Shown piece after piece: positions 6,700 through 18,341 of a stretch of 45,472 nt of DNA. A model generated the notes under the pieces. The model did not search any database. It worked only from the letters and a program-made list of their open reading frames with translations, and was not told the origin of the DNA. Every line of letters begins with the position of its first letter. Position 1 is the first letter of the stretch. Source of the DNA: Promineifilum sp. (GTDB lineage: Bacteria; Chloroflexota; Anaerolineae; Promineifilales; Promineifilaceae); NCBI GenBank assembly GCA_019454405.1, contig JACFOH010000003.1, forward strand, positions 12,689 through 58,160, given 5' to 3'. Both the position numbers and the translations under genes were made by a program.

Positions 6700-9600
6700 T
6701 TAGTCCCCGGTCATCGTCCGCTCGGGCTTTTCGTCGAGCTTCTCATGGCTGGTTGCCATCTTGCGGTAGGTTTCCCAACGCTGGGCAATGTCCAACTTGG
6801 CCAATTCGAGCAGACGCTCGGCCGCTTCGGGATTGCTCTGCTGCAACATGTGATAGCGGCCCTCGCGGTAGATATATTGTTCCAGTGGGATGCTGGGTGC
6901 CTTGGAATCGAGCTGGAACGGATTCCGGCCGGTCTTGGGTTCGTGACCATTTGGCTCAGCCATTTCTGTTATGGCCAGGTCGGGGTTATACCGGAATAGC
7001 GTCCAATGTCCTGAATCGACCGCCGCTTGTTGCTGCTCCAGGCCATACTTCATATCGTAGCCATGAGCGATGCAATGGCTGTAGGCGATGACGAGCGACG
7101 GGCCGTCATAAGCCTCTGCTTCCAGTATCGCCTGTACCGTTTGTCGATCATTGGCCCCGAAGGCGACGCGAGCGACGTAGACGTTGCCGTATGACATCGC
7201 CAGCAGCCCCAAATCCTTCTTCGGCAATGGCTTGCCGGCGGCCGCGAATTTGGCTACCGCGGCACGCGGCGTAGCTTTCGACATCTGGCCACCGGTATTG
7301 GAGTATACTTCGGTATCCAGCACCAGGATGTTGACGTTGCGGCCCGAAGCCATCACGTGATCAAGCCCACCATAACCGATGTCGTAAGCCCAGCCGTCGC
7401 CACCGACGATCCACACGCTTTTCTTGACCAGAACGTCTGCTTTGCTCATGAGATCCGACAAGGCCGGTTTCACTGCTTCGATGGTCTGGTCGTCGCTGGC
7501 CAACAATGCCTGGATACGTTCGCGCAATAGTTGGACTCGCCGCCGCTGGTTCAGGATGTCCATCTCCGTGATCTGATCACTGTAGAGGATTTCATCCGAC
7601 AATTCGACGCCGATCACTTCGCGCAGGGCGCGTAGGGTGTTCGTTGCCGCGTCTATACGCTGGTCGAGCGCGACGCGCATACCAAGCCCGAATTCGGCGT
7701 TGTCCTCAAATAGGGAATTGGACCAGGCCGGCCCGCGCCCCTCGCGATTTTTCGACCACGGCGTCGTTGGCAAGTTGCCGCCATAGATTGACGAGCACCC
7801 GGTTGCATTGGCGACCAGCATCCGATCGCCGAATAGTTGGGTGATGAGCTTCAGATAGGGCGTTTCACCGCACCCGGCACAAGCCCCGGAGAACTCAAAG
7901 AGCGGCTCGAGCAGCTGGTTGTATTTGACCTGATTGAACGGCACTTCGGTACGATCCACGTTCGGCAGCGTCTGGAAGAACTCCCAGTTCTTGCTTTCCC
8001 GGTCGCGCACTTCCGGCGTGTAGTCGATCATGTTGATAGCCTTGTACTTGGGCTGCTTCTTGTTTTTGACCGGGCAGACTTCGTAGCAGAGCGTACATCC
8101 GGTGCAATCTTCGGGCGATATCTGCAATGTATAGGACATGCCCTTATATTCTTTGTAGCGAGCCGGTGTGCTCATGAAATCGGCCGGTGCGTCGTCCAGA
8201 TTGGCCGGATCGTAGACCTTCATGCGGATGACCGCGTGGGGGCAGACCAGGGCGCACTTGCCACACTGGATACAGATTTCAGGATCCCACAACGGCACTT
8301 CCGTAGAGATGTTCCGCTTTTCCCACTGGGTTGTGCCCGTGGGATAAGTGCCGTCGACAGGCAAAGCGCTGACCGGTAGCAAATCACCCAGGCCGGCCAT
8401 CATTGTCGCCGTCACCGTTTGAACGAATTCCGGCGCGCGTGATGAGACGATATCCGGACGGGTGAACGTGCTGGTCACCTTCGCCGGGATCGTCACTTCG
8501 TGTAGATGCGATAGCGAGGCATCGACGGCCTCGAAATTCTGCTGGACGACTGTCTCTCCGCGCTTGCCGTATGTTTTCTCAATGGCCGTTTTGATCTCAG
8601 CAATAGCCTTCTCGCGCGACAGCAAGGGTACAGAAGTGGCGCGCTCGATCAGGGCGAAGAAGCAGGTCTGCATGACCGTGTTAATCCGTCGGCCCATGTT
8701 GGTTTTTTCGGCAACGGAATAGGCGTCCACAACAAAGAAGCGCAGGCTTTTCTCGATGATCGCTTTCTGTGTCTCCTGTGGCAGATGGTCCCACACCTCA
8801 TCCGGCCTATAAGGGCTATTCAACAGGAACGTCGCTCCTGGTTGCGCTAACTTGAGCATGTCAAATCGTTCGAGAAACCCGAATTGATGACAAGCTACAA
8901 AATTAGCGTTGGAGATCAGATACGTTGAATGGATTGGTCGCGGGCCGAAGCGTAGATGGGAGATGGTGACGGACCCTGACTTCTTTGAATCGAGAACGAA
9001 GTAACCTTGGGCGTAGTTAGGCGTGTTCTCGCCGATGATCTTGATTGAATTCTTGTTTGCGCCCACCGTGCCGTCGGAACCAAGACCAAAGAAGACGGCG
9101 CGCACCACGTCATCAGGCTCAGTCGAGAACGTCTCATCATAAGGTAAGCTTGTGTGAGTGACGTCGTCGTTGATGCCGATGGTAAAATGATTTTTCATGG
9201 TGGCTTTGGCCAGTTCGTTATAAACAGCCAGGACCATCGCCGGGGTGAATTCCTTGGAGGACAAGCCATAGCGACCGCCGATCACGCGCGGCATGACGTC
9301 AAACGGCGCGCTGCCGTCCGCTACCTGCTCCACCAGCGCCGACACAACATCGAGATAGAGCGGCTCGCCGGCGGCTCCCGGCTCTTTTGTACGATCCAGT
9401 ACAGCGATGTTGCGCGTGGTTGCTGGTAAGGCGTTGACGAACGCGGCCGAATCGAACGGGCGGTAGAGTCGCACCTTGACCAGACCGACCTTCTCGCCTC
9501 GCTCGACCAGGTAGTTCACCGTCTCCTCAACCGTTTCCGCTCCGGAACCCATCAGAACGATCACGCGCTCTGCATCGGGCGCGCCGGCGTAATCGAACAG

Positions 9601-10377
9601 GTGATATTGCCGTCCGGTTAGCGCAGCCAGTTCGTCCATCGTCTCCTGTACCAGGCCGGGGCAGGCCTGATAGAATGGGTTGACGGTTTCACGCGCCTGG
9701 AAATAAACGTCGGGGTTCTGGGCCGTACCACGCATCACCGGCAGGTCGGGCGTCAAGCCGCGATCTCGATGGGCTTTTACCAGATCGTCATTGATCATCG
9801 CTCGCATCGTTGCTTCGCTGATGGGTGTGATTTTGTTGATTTCGTGTGAGGTACGGAACCCATCGAAGAAGTGGATGAACGGCACGCGTGTCTTTAGTGT
9901 GGCCGCATGGGCTACCAGAGCGAAGTCCATCGCCTCTTGAACAGAGTTGGAGCATAAGAAGGCAAACCCTGTGTTGCGGGCCGCCATCACATCGCTGTGA
10001 TCGCCAAAGATCGATAGTCCCTGCGCTGCCAACGAGCGCGCTGCGACATGGAAGGTCGTCGAGGTCAGCTCTCCGGCGATCTTGTACATATTGGGGATCA
10101 TCAACAGGAGCCCCTGTGAGGCCGTAAATGTCGTCGTGAGCGCCCCTGTTTGTAACGCGCCATGTACAGCGCCGGCTGCGCCGCCTTCGGACTGCATCTC
10201 AATAACCAGCGGCACGGCTCCCCAGATATTGGTGTCGCCGTGGGCAGAGTATTGATCGGCCAACTCACCCATGCCTGACGAAGGGGTGATCGGGTAGATG
10301 GCAATCACCTCATTGACTTTGTGCGCGACGCTCGCAGTTGCCTCATTTGCGTCGATGGTGATCATATTTGTCGTCAT
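6700..10377 (-). CDS. nifJ: Pyruvate:ferredoxin (flavodoxin) oxidoreductase, single chain
   Basis: A 1225-residue homodimer-type PFOR. It oxidatively decarboxylates pyruvate with CoA to acetyl-CoA, CO2 and reduced ferredoxin in the cytoplasm. Domains in order: N-terminal pyrimidine-binding domain ([28 protein letters not shown]), the transketolase-C-like region, the gamma domain with [20 protein letters not shown] (about 430-450), an EKR-type segment, a two-[4Fe-4S] ferredoxin domain ([12 protein letters not shown] near 702 and [12 protein letters not shown] near 757), then the TPP-binding domain ([12 protein letters not shown] near 832, [16 protein letters not shown] near 994, [13 protein letters not shown]). 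All expected Cys residues are present. A GGAGAAGG ribosome site precedes the ATG. It lies between ppdK and the DHODH-like gene on the same strand, placing it at the pyruvate node. Confidence 0.97.
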   Translation of the reverse strand: MTTNMITIDANEATASVAHKVNEVIAIYPITPSSGMGELADQYSAHGDTNIWGAVPLVIEMQSEGGAAGAVHGALQTGALTTTFTASQGLLLMIPNMYKIAGELTSTTFHVAARSLAAQGLSIFGDHSDVMAARNTGFAFLCSNSVQEAMDFALVAHAATLKTRVPFIHFFDGFRTSHEINKITPISEATMRAMINDDLVKAHRDRGLTPDLPVMRGTAQNPDVYFQARETVNPFYQACPGLVQETMDELAALTGRQYHLFDYAGAPDAERVIVLMGSGAETVEETVNYLVERGEKVGLVKVRLYRPFDSAAFVNALPATTRNIAVLDRTKEPGAAGEPLYLDVVSALVEQVADGSAPFDVMPRVIGGRYGLSSKEFTPAMVLAVYNELAKATMKNHFTIGINDDVTHTSLPYDETFSTEPDDVVRAVFFGLGSDGTVGANKNSIKIIGENTPNYAQGYFVLDSKKSGSVTISHLRFGPRPIHSTYLISNANFVACHQFGFLERFDMLKLAQPGATFLLNSPYRPDEVWDHLPQETQKAIIEKSLRFFVVDAYSVAEKTNMGRRINTVMQTCFFALIERATSVPLLSREKAIAEIKTAIEKTYGKRGETVVQQNFEAVDASLSHLHEVTIPAKVTSTFTRPDIVSSRAPEFVQTVTATMMAGLGDLLPVSALPVDGTYPTGTTQWEKRNISTEVPLWDPEICIQCGKCALVCPHAVIRMKVYDPANLDDAPADFMSTPARYKEYKGMSYTLQISPEDCTGCTLCYEVCPVKNKKQPKYKAINMIDYTPEVRDRESKNWEFFQTLPNVDRTEVPFNQVKYNQLLEPLFEFSGACAGCGETPYLKLITQLFGDRMLVANATGCSSIYGGNLPTTPWSKNREGRGPAWSNSLFEDNAEFGLGMRVALDQRIDAATNTLRALREVIGVELSDEILYSDQITEMDILNQRRRVQLLRERIQALLASDDQTIEAVKPALSDLMSKADVLVKKSVWIVGGDGWAYDIGYGGLDHVMASGRNVNILVLDTEVYSNTGGQMSKATPRAAVAKFAAAGKPLPKKDLGLLAMSYGNVYVARVAFGANDRQTVQAILEAEAYDGPSLVIAYSHCIAHGYDMKYGLEQQQAAVDSGHWTLFRYNPDLAITEMAEPNGHEPKTGRNPFQLDSKAPSIPLEQYIYREGRYHMLQQSNPEAAERLLELAKLDIAQRWETYRKMATSHEKLDEKPERTMTGD

Positions 10378-10402
10378 AGTGTACCTTCTCCCTGAAATTC
10401 AA

Positions 10403-10442
10403 GGCCCTGGAGCGCCTATGGTTTAATCCACACTCCAGGGCC
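10403..10442 (-). terminator. Intercistronic hairpin between ppdK and nifJ
   Basis: A 10-bp perfect inverted repeat (GGCCCTGGAG 10403-10412; CTCCAGGGCC 10433-10442) with a 20-base loop begins 18 bases after the ppdK stop. No U-tract follows on the minus strand. It may be a partial or Rho-assisted terminator, or an mRNA stabiliser, ahead of the nifJ ribosome site. Confidence 0.65.
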
Positions 10443-10459
10443 ATTGTCAATTCAGTGGA

Positions 10460-13249
<2,790 letters not shown>

Positions 13250-13390
13250 GAGAATAATCTCCTTCAGGCAGTTTTACCGCTGGACGGGGAAATGATTCGT
13301 TCTCTAGCCTTTGAATCTGGGGCGGCCCGCCACACGGTAGTAAATTTCCGGTGTTAATCGGTATTTAGTTTAAGGAATCTGGCTCTGAAG

Positions 13391-13438
13391 GGTTAGTGAC
13401 AGATTACACCAGTAATGCTGATGAAAGTCATGCTAACC
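13391..13438. repeat. Nested imperfect inverted repeats upstream of ppdK
   Basis: The outer pair GGTTAGTGAC (13391-13400) and GTCATGCTAACC (13427-13438) match as GGTTAG/CTAACC and TGAC/GTCA with a two-base bulge. Nested inside is ATTAC-ACCA-GTAAT (13403-13416). It lies about 140 bases upstream of the ppdK start and 73 bases upstream of the plus-strand zinc-ribbon gene, so it could be an operator for either gene. No regulator is identifiable. Confidence 0.35.
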
Positions 13439-13510
13439 ATTCTATAGGGGAAAATAGATGTTTTTTGGAAACGGCTTGTCAACGTGGCGTATACTGAGTA
13501 AGCTGTAATA

Positions 13511-13723
13511 ATGGCCAAGCTTGATGATATTCGCCGGCGTAGCAAACCCGTCGAGCGATGGTGGAAACCTGCGACTGATGAAACCAAGGCTGCCTGTGGT
13601 TATGAACCTCGTGAAGGATTTCCTTGTCCCTCGTGCCTGCTCGGAGAACTGCAATATAACGGCCTCTTCCAATTGATTTGTGATAATTGTGGTCGCGTCG
13701 CCGATGCCGGCGTCTTCACCTGA
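13511..13723 (+). CDS. Small zinc-ribbon-like protein
   Basis: A 70-residue basic-to-neutral protein. Its C-terminal half holds two CxxC knuckles, CPSC and CDNCG, about 20 residues apart with a short beta-like stretch between (LLGELQYNGLFQLICDNCG), the layout of a zinc ribbon. The N-terminus (MAKLDDIRRRSKPVERWWKP) is positively charged and might contact nucleic acid. It is divergent from ppdK and 87 bases ahead of the response-regulator gene on the same strand. No convincing ribosome site is seen; a TATACT box lies at 13490-13495 with a weak TTGGAA 19 bases upstream. Specific function is not recognised. Confidence 0.65.
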   Translation: MAKLDDIRRRSKPVERWWKPATDETKAACGYEPREGFPCPSCLLGELQYNGLFQLICDNCGRVADAGVFT

Positions 13724-13773
13724 TAGGGAACCGGACGGCCGTGCGCCTGTCAAACTACCAACCCCGCACTCTT

Positions 13774-13802
13774 TTGTGATAGTCGCCCTGATTGGCTATA
13801 CT
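13774..13802 (+). promoter_or_regulatory. Sigma70-type promoter giving a near-leaderless mRNA for the response regulator
   Basis: TTGTGA (13774-13779), a 17-base spacer and TATACT (13797-13802) match the -35/-10 consensus well. The ATG of the response regulator begins at 13811, eight bases after the -10 box, so transcription would start at or within a base or two of the start codon. No Shine-Dalgarno sequence is present, which is consistent with leaderless translation. Confidence 0.6.
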
Positions 13803-13810
13803 TATTCTAT

Positions 13811-14467
13811 ATGTCGCAAATGTTGAGGCTTCTCATCGTTGACGATCACGAAGTTGTCCGGCTCGGAATGCGTGCCTTGCTGGAGCGCCACCCCACCTTT
13901 ACCGTAGTTGGTGAAGCGTCGACGCAGGAAGAAGCTGTTGCCATGGCTGAGGAACTCCAGCCTGATATTGTGTTGATGGATATCCGGCTAGCCGGCGGTA
14001 GCGGCATTGAAGCTTGCCAGCAGATCAAAGAGCGGTTCCCCCAGATCAAAGTCATCATGCTCACTTCCTTTGCTGAAGATGAGTTGTTGTTCGCCGCTAT
14101 CCGCGCTGGCGCGACAGGCTACTTGCTCAAGCAGATCGCCGGCGGTGACGTTATCCGTGCTATCGAAGGCGCGGCGCGCGGCGAGTCCATGCTCGATCCC
14201 TCGCTTACGCAGCGCGTCTTCTTTGAAGTTCGCCGGTCTATCAAGAAAGAGGAAGCCGTTGCCTTCCAGGACCTGACCAGTCAGGAGCGTCAGGTGCTTC
14301 TCCTTATTGCCGACGGACGTACAAATCGAGAGATCGCTTCAGATCTGTTCCTTAGCGAAGGGACTGTGCGCAATTACGTCAGCAGCATCCTTTCCAAACT
14401 CGGCGTATCCAATCGGGCGGAGGCGGCCGCCTACGCCATCAAACACCATTTGTCGGATCATATCTAG
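13811..14467 (+). CDS. NarL/FixJ-family response regulator (DevR/LiaR-like)
   Basis: A 218-residue two-domain regulator. The receiver domain (1-125) has acidic Asp11-Asp12, phosphoacceptor Asp57 in IVLMDIRLAGG, the switch Thr in VIMLTSF and the Lys in GYLLKQ. The C-terminal LuxR-type helix-turn-helix (about 150-215) has LTSQERQVLLLIADGRTNREIASDLFLSEGTVRNYVSSILSKLGVSNRAEA. It should bind DNA as a phospho-dimer and control transcription. The cognate kinase gene follows after 17 bases. The gene is preceded by a near-leaderless promoter. Kinase/regulator pairs of this kind next to USP and CBS genes recall DosRS of mycobacteria, making oxygen, redox or NO sensing a reasonable but unproven role. 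Confidence 0.92.
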   Translation: MSQMLRLLIVDDHEVVRLGMRALLERHPTFTVVGEASTQEEAVAMAEELQPDIVLMDIRLAGGSGIEACQQIKERFPQIKVIMLTSFAEDELLFAAIRAGATGYLLKQIAGGDVIRAIEGAARGESMLDPSLTQRVFFEVRRSIKKEEAVAFQDLTSQERQVLLLIADGRTNREIASDLFLSEGTVRNYVSSILSKLGVSNRAEAAAYAIKHHLSDHI

Positions 14468-14484
14468 ACCCCACGGGGACGATT

Positions 14485-15654
14485 GTGCCTGACCTCGTTA
14501 AGACCAAGTCACCCGTTGGATATGACGCTCAGAAAGCACTAGAGACGCTTAATCGAGCGGCGCTGGCCATCGCTAGCGAACTCGACGTTGATAAGGTCTT
14601 GCAACTTATTGCCGATTCCGCACGTGAGCTGGTTGGAGCGGACTACGCAGCCCTGGCTGTCGGAGATTGGCGCGGCATCGGGTCGAGTAGCGTTCATCAA
14701 TTTATTACGAGCGGGATGAGTCGCGAGCAGATCCTCAGGATCGATCATTGGCCGCATGGTTATGGCCTGCTGGGCGCGTTGATCCACGAACAAAAACCGA
14801 TTCGCATTCGTCGTATCCAGGACGACCCGCGGTCGGTTGGTTTCCCCAAAGGCCATCCAATGATGGAGAGCTTTTTGGGCGTACCGATCACTGGTGCAGG
14901 GGAGACGCTTGGCAACCTGTATCTAACCGATAAGAGAGGTGCTGAAGAATTCAGCGCGGCTGATCAAAAGCTTATTGAAATGTTGGCCGCCCATGCTGCG
15001 GTCGCGATTCAGAATGCTCGTCTCTATTCTCAAGTCGAACGGCTGGCCATCCTGGAAGAAAGAACGCGCATCGGCATGGATCTTCACGATGGCGTTATTC
15101 AATCGATCTACGCCGTAGGGCTAACCCTCGAATCTACACGACTTGCTCTTTTGCCCGATAATAATGAAGAGGTTTCGGCGCTGCTTAATACCGCTATTGA
15201 AGGCCTCAATGATGCTATCCGCGACATCCGTAATTTCATCCTCGATCTGCGCCCTCGGCGTTTCGCAGGAGATGTCCTTCAAGGACTGGCCCAACTCGTA
15301 CGCGAGTTTCAGGCCAATACGATGGTGCCGGTATCGATCCATGTCCCCGAGCGGCTGGAGACCTTGTCCATGCCTCTAGGTCGCGCCATATTCCTGACCA
15401 CCCAGGAGGCGTTAGCTAATGTAGCTCGCCATGCGCGTGCCGGAGAAGTTAATGTTAGCCTGAATTGTATCGCCGATCGTGTTACTTTGACTGTGCAAGA
15501 TGATGGTCGGGGCTTTGATACTTCCAACGAATCCCAGCGAGTCGGCCACGGTCTGGCCAATATGCAGGCTCGCGCTGAAAGCTTGCATGGCACGTTTGAT
15601 GTTAAATCCGCTCCTGGGCAAGGCACGACTGTTATCCTCGATCTTCCGCTTTAG
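14485..15654 (+). CDS. GAF-domain sensor histidine kinase (HisKA_3 type)
   Basis: A 389-residue soluble kinase with no membrane segment. A GAF domain spans about 28-180 (ELDVDKVLQLIADSARELVGADYAAL through LYLTDKRGAEEFSAADQKLIEMLAAHAAVAIQNARL). The dimerisation/phosphoacceptor segment has ERTRIGMDLHDGVIQSIYAVGL with His201 as phosphorylation site. The HATPase domain has the N-box QEALANVARHARA, the G1 box DDGRGFD, and GHGLANMQARAE and GQGTTVILDLP. Architecture resembles DevS/DosS and NreB-type kinases; whether the GAF binds haem, Fe-S or another ligand cannot be decided. GTG start with GGGGAC upstream. Probably cotranscribed with the response regulator 17 bases before it. Confidence 0.92.
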   Translation: MPDLVKTKSPVGYDAQKALETLNRAALAIASELDVDKVLQLIADSARELVGADYAALAVGDWRGIGSSSVHQFITSGMSREQILRIDHWPHGYGLLGALIHEQKPIRIRRIQDDPRSVGFPKGHPMMESFLGVPITGAGETLGNLYLTDKRGAEEFSAADQKLIEMLAAHAAVAIQNARLYSQVERLAILEERTRIGMDLHDGVIQSIYAVGLTLESTRLALLPDNNEEVSALLNTAIEGLNDAIRDIRNFILDLRPRRFAGDVLQGLAQLVREFQANTMVPVSIHVPERLETLSMPLGRAIFLTTQEALANVARHARAGEVNVSLNCIADRVTLTVQDDGRGFDTSNESQRVGHGLANMQARAESLHGTFDVKSAPGQGTTVILDLPL

Positions 15655-15715
15655 ATTAAATACCTCTGTCCCAGAGAATTCGCCCCTTTCGGCTTCATCC
15701 TTTCATCAGTGATAG

Positions 15716-15745
15716 ATGTCACGCGGATCAATGACTTTTGTCATT
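15716..15745 (+). promoter_or_regulatory. Half-site cluster upstream of the degenerate receiver gene
   Basis: ATGTCAC (15716-15722), eight bases, ATGAC (15731-15735), overlapping the inverted repeat AATGAC-TTTT-GTCATT (15730-15745). The ATGTCAC-N8-ATGAC spacing is the same as in the fdhF control region at 5134-5153. It sits between the kinase gene and the receiver-like gene and suggests a separate, co-regulated promoter for the latter. Confidence 0.45.
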
Positions 15746-15890
15746 GAGTTCATCGTGTCCGAAGGACTATACTGCCTGCAATAATGCGTGCCGCGGACCT
15801 GTTTCGTTCTGCACCAAGTTGACGGGATGAACAGTCTTTAATCGGATTGGTGAGACACGAAAATGGTCAGGCGGCTGAAGGTGTATCGAT

Positions 15891-16367
15891 ATGTTGCAGA
15901 CGCACCTGGAAATGGGTAGGAATGTGAGTTTGGACGACGCGCCGAAAATAAGAATTCTCATCGTCGAAAAACATGCCGCGGTGCGTCGCGCTCTTAGCGA
16001 CCGATTGAGCGTCACGCCGCATTTCGAGATTATCGCCAGCGTTGAGGAGCCGGCCGCCGCCCTGTCTTATCTTGATGCCAAGAACGGCCAGGAGGGGTGC
16101 CCCAAGGCTCCGATCGTTGTTCTTTTTGGTCTGCAAAACGGAACGGACGAGCAACTGTTCAAGACCATCGATCTCGTCGAGCAAATGGTTTATCTCTCAG
16201 CGGCCGTTATTGTTTTGGCGCCTTTTGCCGATGAAGTAGAACGGCTACTTCTCCACCAGGCCGGCGTGAAATGCTACCTGCTGAAATATATAGATTCCGC
16301 CAGGCTTATTCGAGAGATTGAGGCCGCTGCGACTCGCGGCCCCAAACCTATTTCGGCGATGTCGTAG
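15891..16367 (+). CDS. Stand-alone degenerate receiver (pseudo-receiver) domain protein
   Basis: A 158-residue protein with a CheY-like outline: IRILIVEKHAAVRRALSDRL at the start, an alternating beta/alpha pattern, VIVLAPFADE and CYLLKYIDSARLIREIEAA at the end. The acidic pair is replaced by Glu26-Lys27, the phosphoacceptor position is Phe79/Gly80 in IVVLFGLQNG, and the switch Thr is Ala; only the Lys in YLLK remains. There is no DNA-binding domain. It therefore should not be phosphorylated in the normal way, and may bind a partner such as the adjacent kinase or regulator. ATG 15891 follows AAGGTG; starts at 15912 or GTG 15924 are possible. Its 3' end overlaps the convergent USP gene by 20 bases. 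Confidence 0.72.
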   Translation: MLQTHLEMGRNVSLDDAPKIRILIVEKHAAVRRALSDRLSVTPHFEIIASVEEPAAALSYLDAKNGQEGCPKAPIVVLFGLQNGTDEQLFKTIDLVEQMVYLSAAVIVLAPFADEVERLLLHQAGVKCYLLKYIDSARLIREIEAAATRGPKPISAMS

Positions 16368-16839
16368 CCGGATCGTCTGCCTTCTTCCTCGTTCCGTCCG
16401 GTCGAATGACCAGGACCGGCACGGCGGCTGACTGAAGCACACGCATCGCCACACTGCCAAACAGGAAGCGCCCCAAGCCCCCACGACCGTGCGTACACAT
16501 CACGATTACATCGGCGTTGGTCCCATTTGTGGCGCTGATGATCTCTGCGGCTACGTCATCTGACTCAGCTACCTGATAGTGCACCCGATAATTCTGCTGG
16601 CGCAGCGACCCCTTTTGCGATTGAAGGTAATCAATCGCTTCCTTGTAGAGGTCATCACGCATCTTGATCATAAAATTGGCTGATTCGGGCGACAATGCCC
16701 CTTCACCCACTCGTGGCGGCAATACGACTCGCAACAATGTGATGTCGCTATCAAACTGCGCAGCTAACTCCAGAGCATAGGGAATGGCTGCCTCGGCAAA
16801 TCCGGAACCATCTAGAGGAACTAAAATATGTTTGAACAC
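16348..16839 (-). CDS. Universal stress protein, single domain
   Basis: A 163-residue UspA-family protein. It opens MFKHILVPLDGSGFAEAAIPYALELA and carries the ATP-binding loop MCTHGRGGLGRFLFGSVAMRVLQSAAVPVLVI (G-x2-G-x9-G-S pattern), so it probably binds ATP. GTG start with AGGAAAG upstream. It lies 12 bases downstream of the CBS-domain gene on the same strand and is probably cotranscribed with it. USPs act in the cytoplasm in stress survival, often under hypoxia or starvation. It overlaps the convergent pseudo-receiver gene by 20 bases. Confidence 0.9.
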   Translation of the reverse strand: MFKHILVPLDGSGFAEAAIPYALELAAQFDSDITLLRVVLPPRVGEGALSPESANFMIKMRDDLYKEAIDYLQSQKGSLRQQNYRVHYQVAESDDVAAEIISATNGTNADVIVMCTHGRGGLGRFLFGSVAMRVLQSAAVPVLVIRPDGTRKKADDPATTSPK

Positions 16840-16851
16840 AGCTGATCTTTC

Positions 16852-17313
16852 CTATTCATAGCGAGCGTAAGGCTCGCTCGTTTCGTCCTGTGCCTGTATC
16901 CAATGGCGTACAACCAGACGAAAAATATCGGACTCGGTAATGATGCCGACGAGTTGGCCGTCGTGATCCAGCACTGGTAATCCACCGATCATGTGCTTCA
17001 GCAATAATTGTGCGGCCGCTCCGATCGTGTCGTCCGGTGAGGTTGTCACTGGGTTAGGCGTCATGATTTCGCGAACGGTCAGCCGCGACAGGATGTAACT
17101 AAGCTCCCAAATATCCAGGCCGCTGGTTGATGCTGCCCTTGCGCCTCGTACATCGCCATAAGTCACGATGCCGACCAATTTGCCGTCCTCGACGACAGGC
17201 AATCGCCGGATGGTCCGGTCGACCATAAGCTGCCCGGCCTCGAGCACGGTCGTGTCGGGCGAGATATAGATTACATCTCGTGTCATCCAGTCTCTAACAA
17301 GTTCGAGCCTCAC
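16852..17313 (-). CDS. Tandem CBS-domain protein
   Basis: A 153-residue protein made of two CBS motifs (a Bateman module): VRDWMTRDVIYISPDTTVLEAGQLMVDRTIRRLPVVEDGKLVGIVTYGDV and VREIMTPNPVTTSPDDTIGAAAQLLLKHMIGGLPVLDHDGQLVGIITESDI. Such modules bind adenine nucleotides and regulate partners; Hrp1 of Mycobacterium is a stand-alone example in the DosR regulon. The GTG start is supported by an AAGGAGG ribosome site about eight bases upstream. It is followed by the USP gene after 12 bases. No catalytic domain is attached, so the partner is unknown. Confidence 0.9.
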   Translation of the reverse strand: MRLELVRDWMTRDVIYISPDTTVLEAGQLMVDRTIRRLPVVEDGKLVGIVTYGDVRGARAASTSGLDIWELSYILSRLTVREIMTPNPVTTSPDDTIGAAAQLLLKHMIGGLPVLDHDGQLVGIITESDIFRLVVRHWIQAQDETSEPYARYE

Positions 17314-17434
17314 TTTGTAAACCTCCTTGAGCCTCCTTGCTGGGAGAAGAGTCCTATAGATTATGGCTCGCGACCGTTTTCCGCGTCAGCTCGGCGCTGT
17401 CATGGTCCACGGTTGATCGGCGACGCCAACTATA

Positions 17435-18130
17435 TTACTGCTGGCCGCTTAGGATCGAGTTAAAGATCTGTGCGAAAACGGAAAGAGGTTGCGCGCCGTT
17501 TACTTCCTGATTATTCACAAAGAATGTCGGGGTACCGGTCACTCCGACGCTTCGCGCGGCGTCCCGGTTCTGGTTCACAACATTGAGATATCGACCGTCT
17601 TTCATGCAACTGTTGAACTGATCGAGGTTTAGCCCCGCGGTTTCGGCCGCCTGTCGGTAACCATCGGCCGAGAGCCGGAAGGTTGGCGGTTCGATGGTAT
17701 ACATGGCACTAGCATATTCGAAAAAACCGCCTTGTTCGTTGGCGCATAAACCTGAGGCGGCCGATGGAACAGTTGTTGCACTGAGGGCATAAGGTAAGAC
17801 TACCCATTTCACATCACCTGTGTCGACAAATTGTTCCTTTAATGGCCGAGCCGTGTTGTTGTGGAAGTCCTGGCAATGTATACATCCAAAATCCGGGACC
17901 TCTACCATGGTGATGGGCGCATCGGTTTTCCCGATGAAGACGCAGCGGTCTTTATTTTCCTGACAATATTCCGCGAGTGTTTGTACGACGCGAGCCTCCG
18001 TCGGGCGCAGCGCTAAAAAGAGCAGGCCTCCAAGGGCCAGTACACCGACGGCAATCAATCCACCGATGATCAGCCAGTTTGTCTCTCGTTGTTGCTGCTG
18101 CTTTCGGTGTTGTGGGGCTTTCTTTGCCAT
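17435..18130 (-). CDS. Membrane-anchored DsbA-family thiol-disulfide oxidoreductase
   Basis: A 231-residue protein with a basic Gln-rich N-terminus, one transmembrane helix (about 19-41, WLIIGGLIAVGVLALGGLLFLAL) and an extracytoplasmic thioredoxin-like domain. The active site is PDFGCIHCQDFH (CxxC = CIHC), and the cis-Pro loop is GVTGTPTFFVNNQ. Extra cysteines at EYCQENKDRC, GLCANE and NSCMKD could form structural disulfides. Members of this group (BdbD/DsbA-like, Thioredoxin_4) oxidise or isomerise disulfides in exported proteins. ATG start with GGAGAG upstream. It shares a divergent control region with the plus-strand CBS/USP pair and is 121 bases from the minus-strand CBS gene, so cotranscription with that gene is possible. 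Confidence 0.88.
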   Translation of the reverse strand: MAKKAPQHRKQQQQRETNWLIIGGLIAVGVLALGGLLFLALRPTEARVVQTLAEYCQENKDRCVFIGKTDAPITMVEVPDFGCIHCQDFHNNTARPLKEQFVDTGDVKWVVLPYALSATTVPSAASGLCANEQGGFFEYASAMYTIEPPTFRLSADGYRQAAETAGLNLDQFNSCMKDGRYLNVVNQNRDAARSVGVTGTPTFFVNNQEVNGAQPLSVFAQIFNSILSGQQ

Positions 18131-18228
18131 TACTCTCCTATAAAAATGATGGTATTGATATTAATTCTGAGTGTATCTTTCACAAAGTCAACAGGCAAAC
18201 CTTCTTAGACAGGATTGAAAAACCAATG

Positions 18229-18266
18229 AATGTCACTGATCAATGGTGACATTTTCCATCATGACA
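18229..18266. promoter_or_regulatory. Palindromic operator-like site in the dsbA/CBS divergent promoter region
   Basis: A perfect 8-bp inverted repeat AATGTCAC (18229-18236) and GTGACATT (18246-18253) with a nine-base centre, followed by ATGACA (18261-18266). It is the most symmetrical of the three ATGTCAC/GTGACAT clusters in the window. It lies about 100 bases from both divergent genes, suitable for joint control. Confidence 0.5.
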
Positions 18267-18341
18267 AAGGCGAAAAATCAATTAAACTTAAGTTAAGAGA
18301 TCTGCCGGCGACCCAGACCGCTCCGGCCTGAGGAGATAGAA

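Noticed and set aside
7837..8379. A plus-strand open frame of 180 codons inside nifJ
   Set aside because: Antisense to the ferredoxin domain of a complete PFOR; no independent support.
13442..13753. Minus-strand open frame over the zinc-ribbon gene
   Set aside because: The plus-strand product has two CxxC knuckles; the antisense translation shows nothing recognisable.
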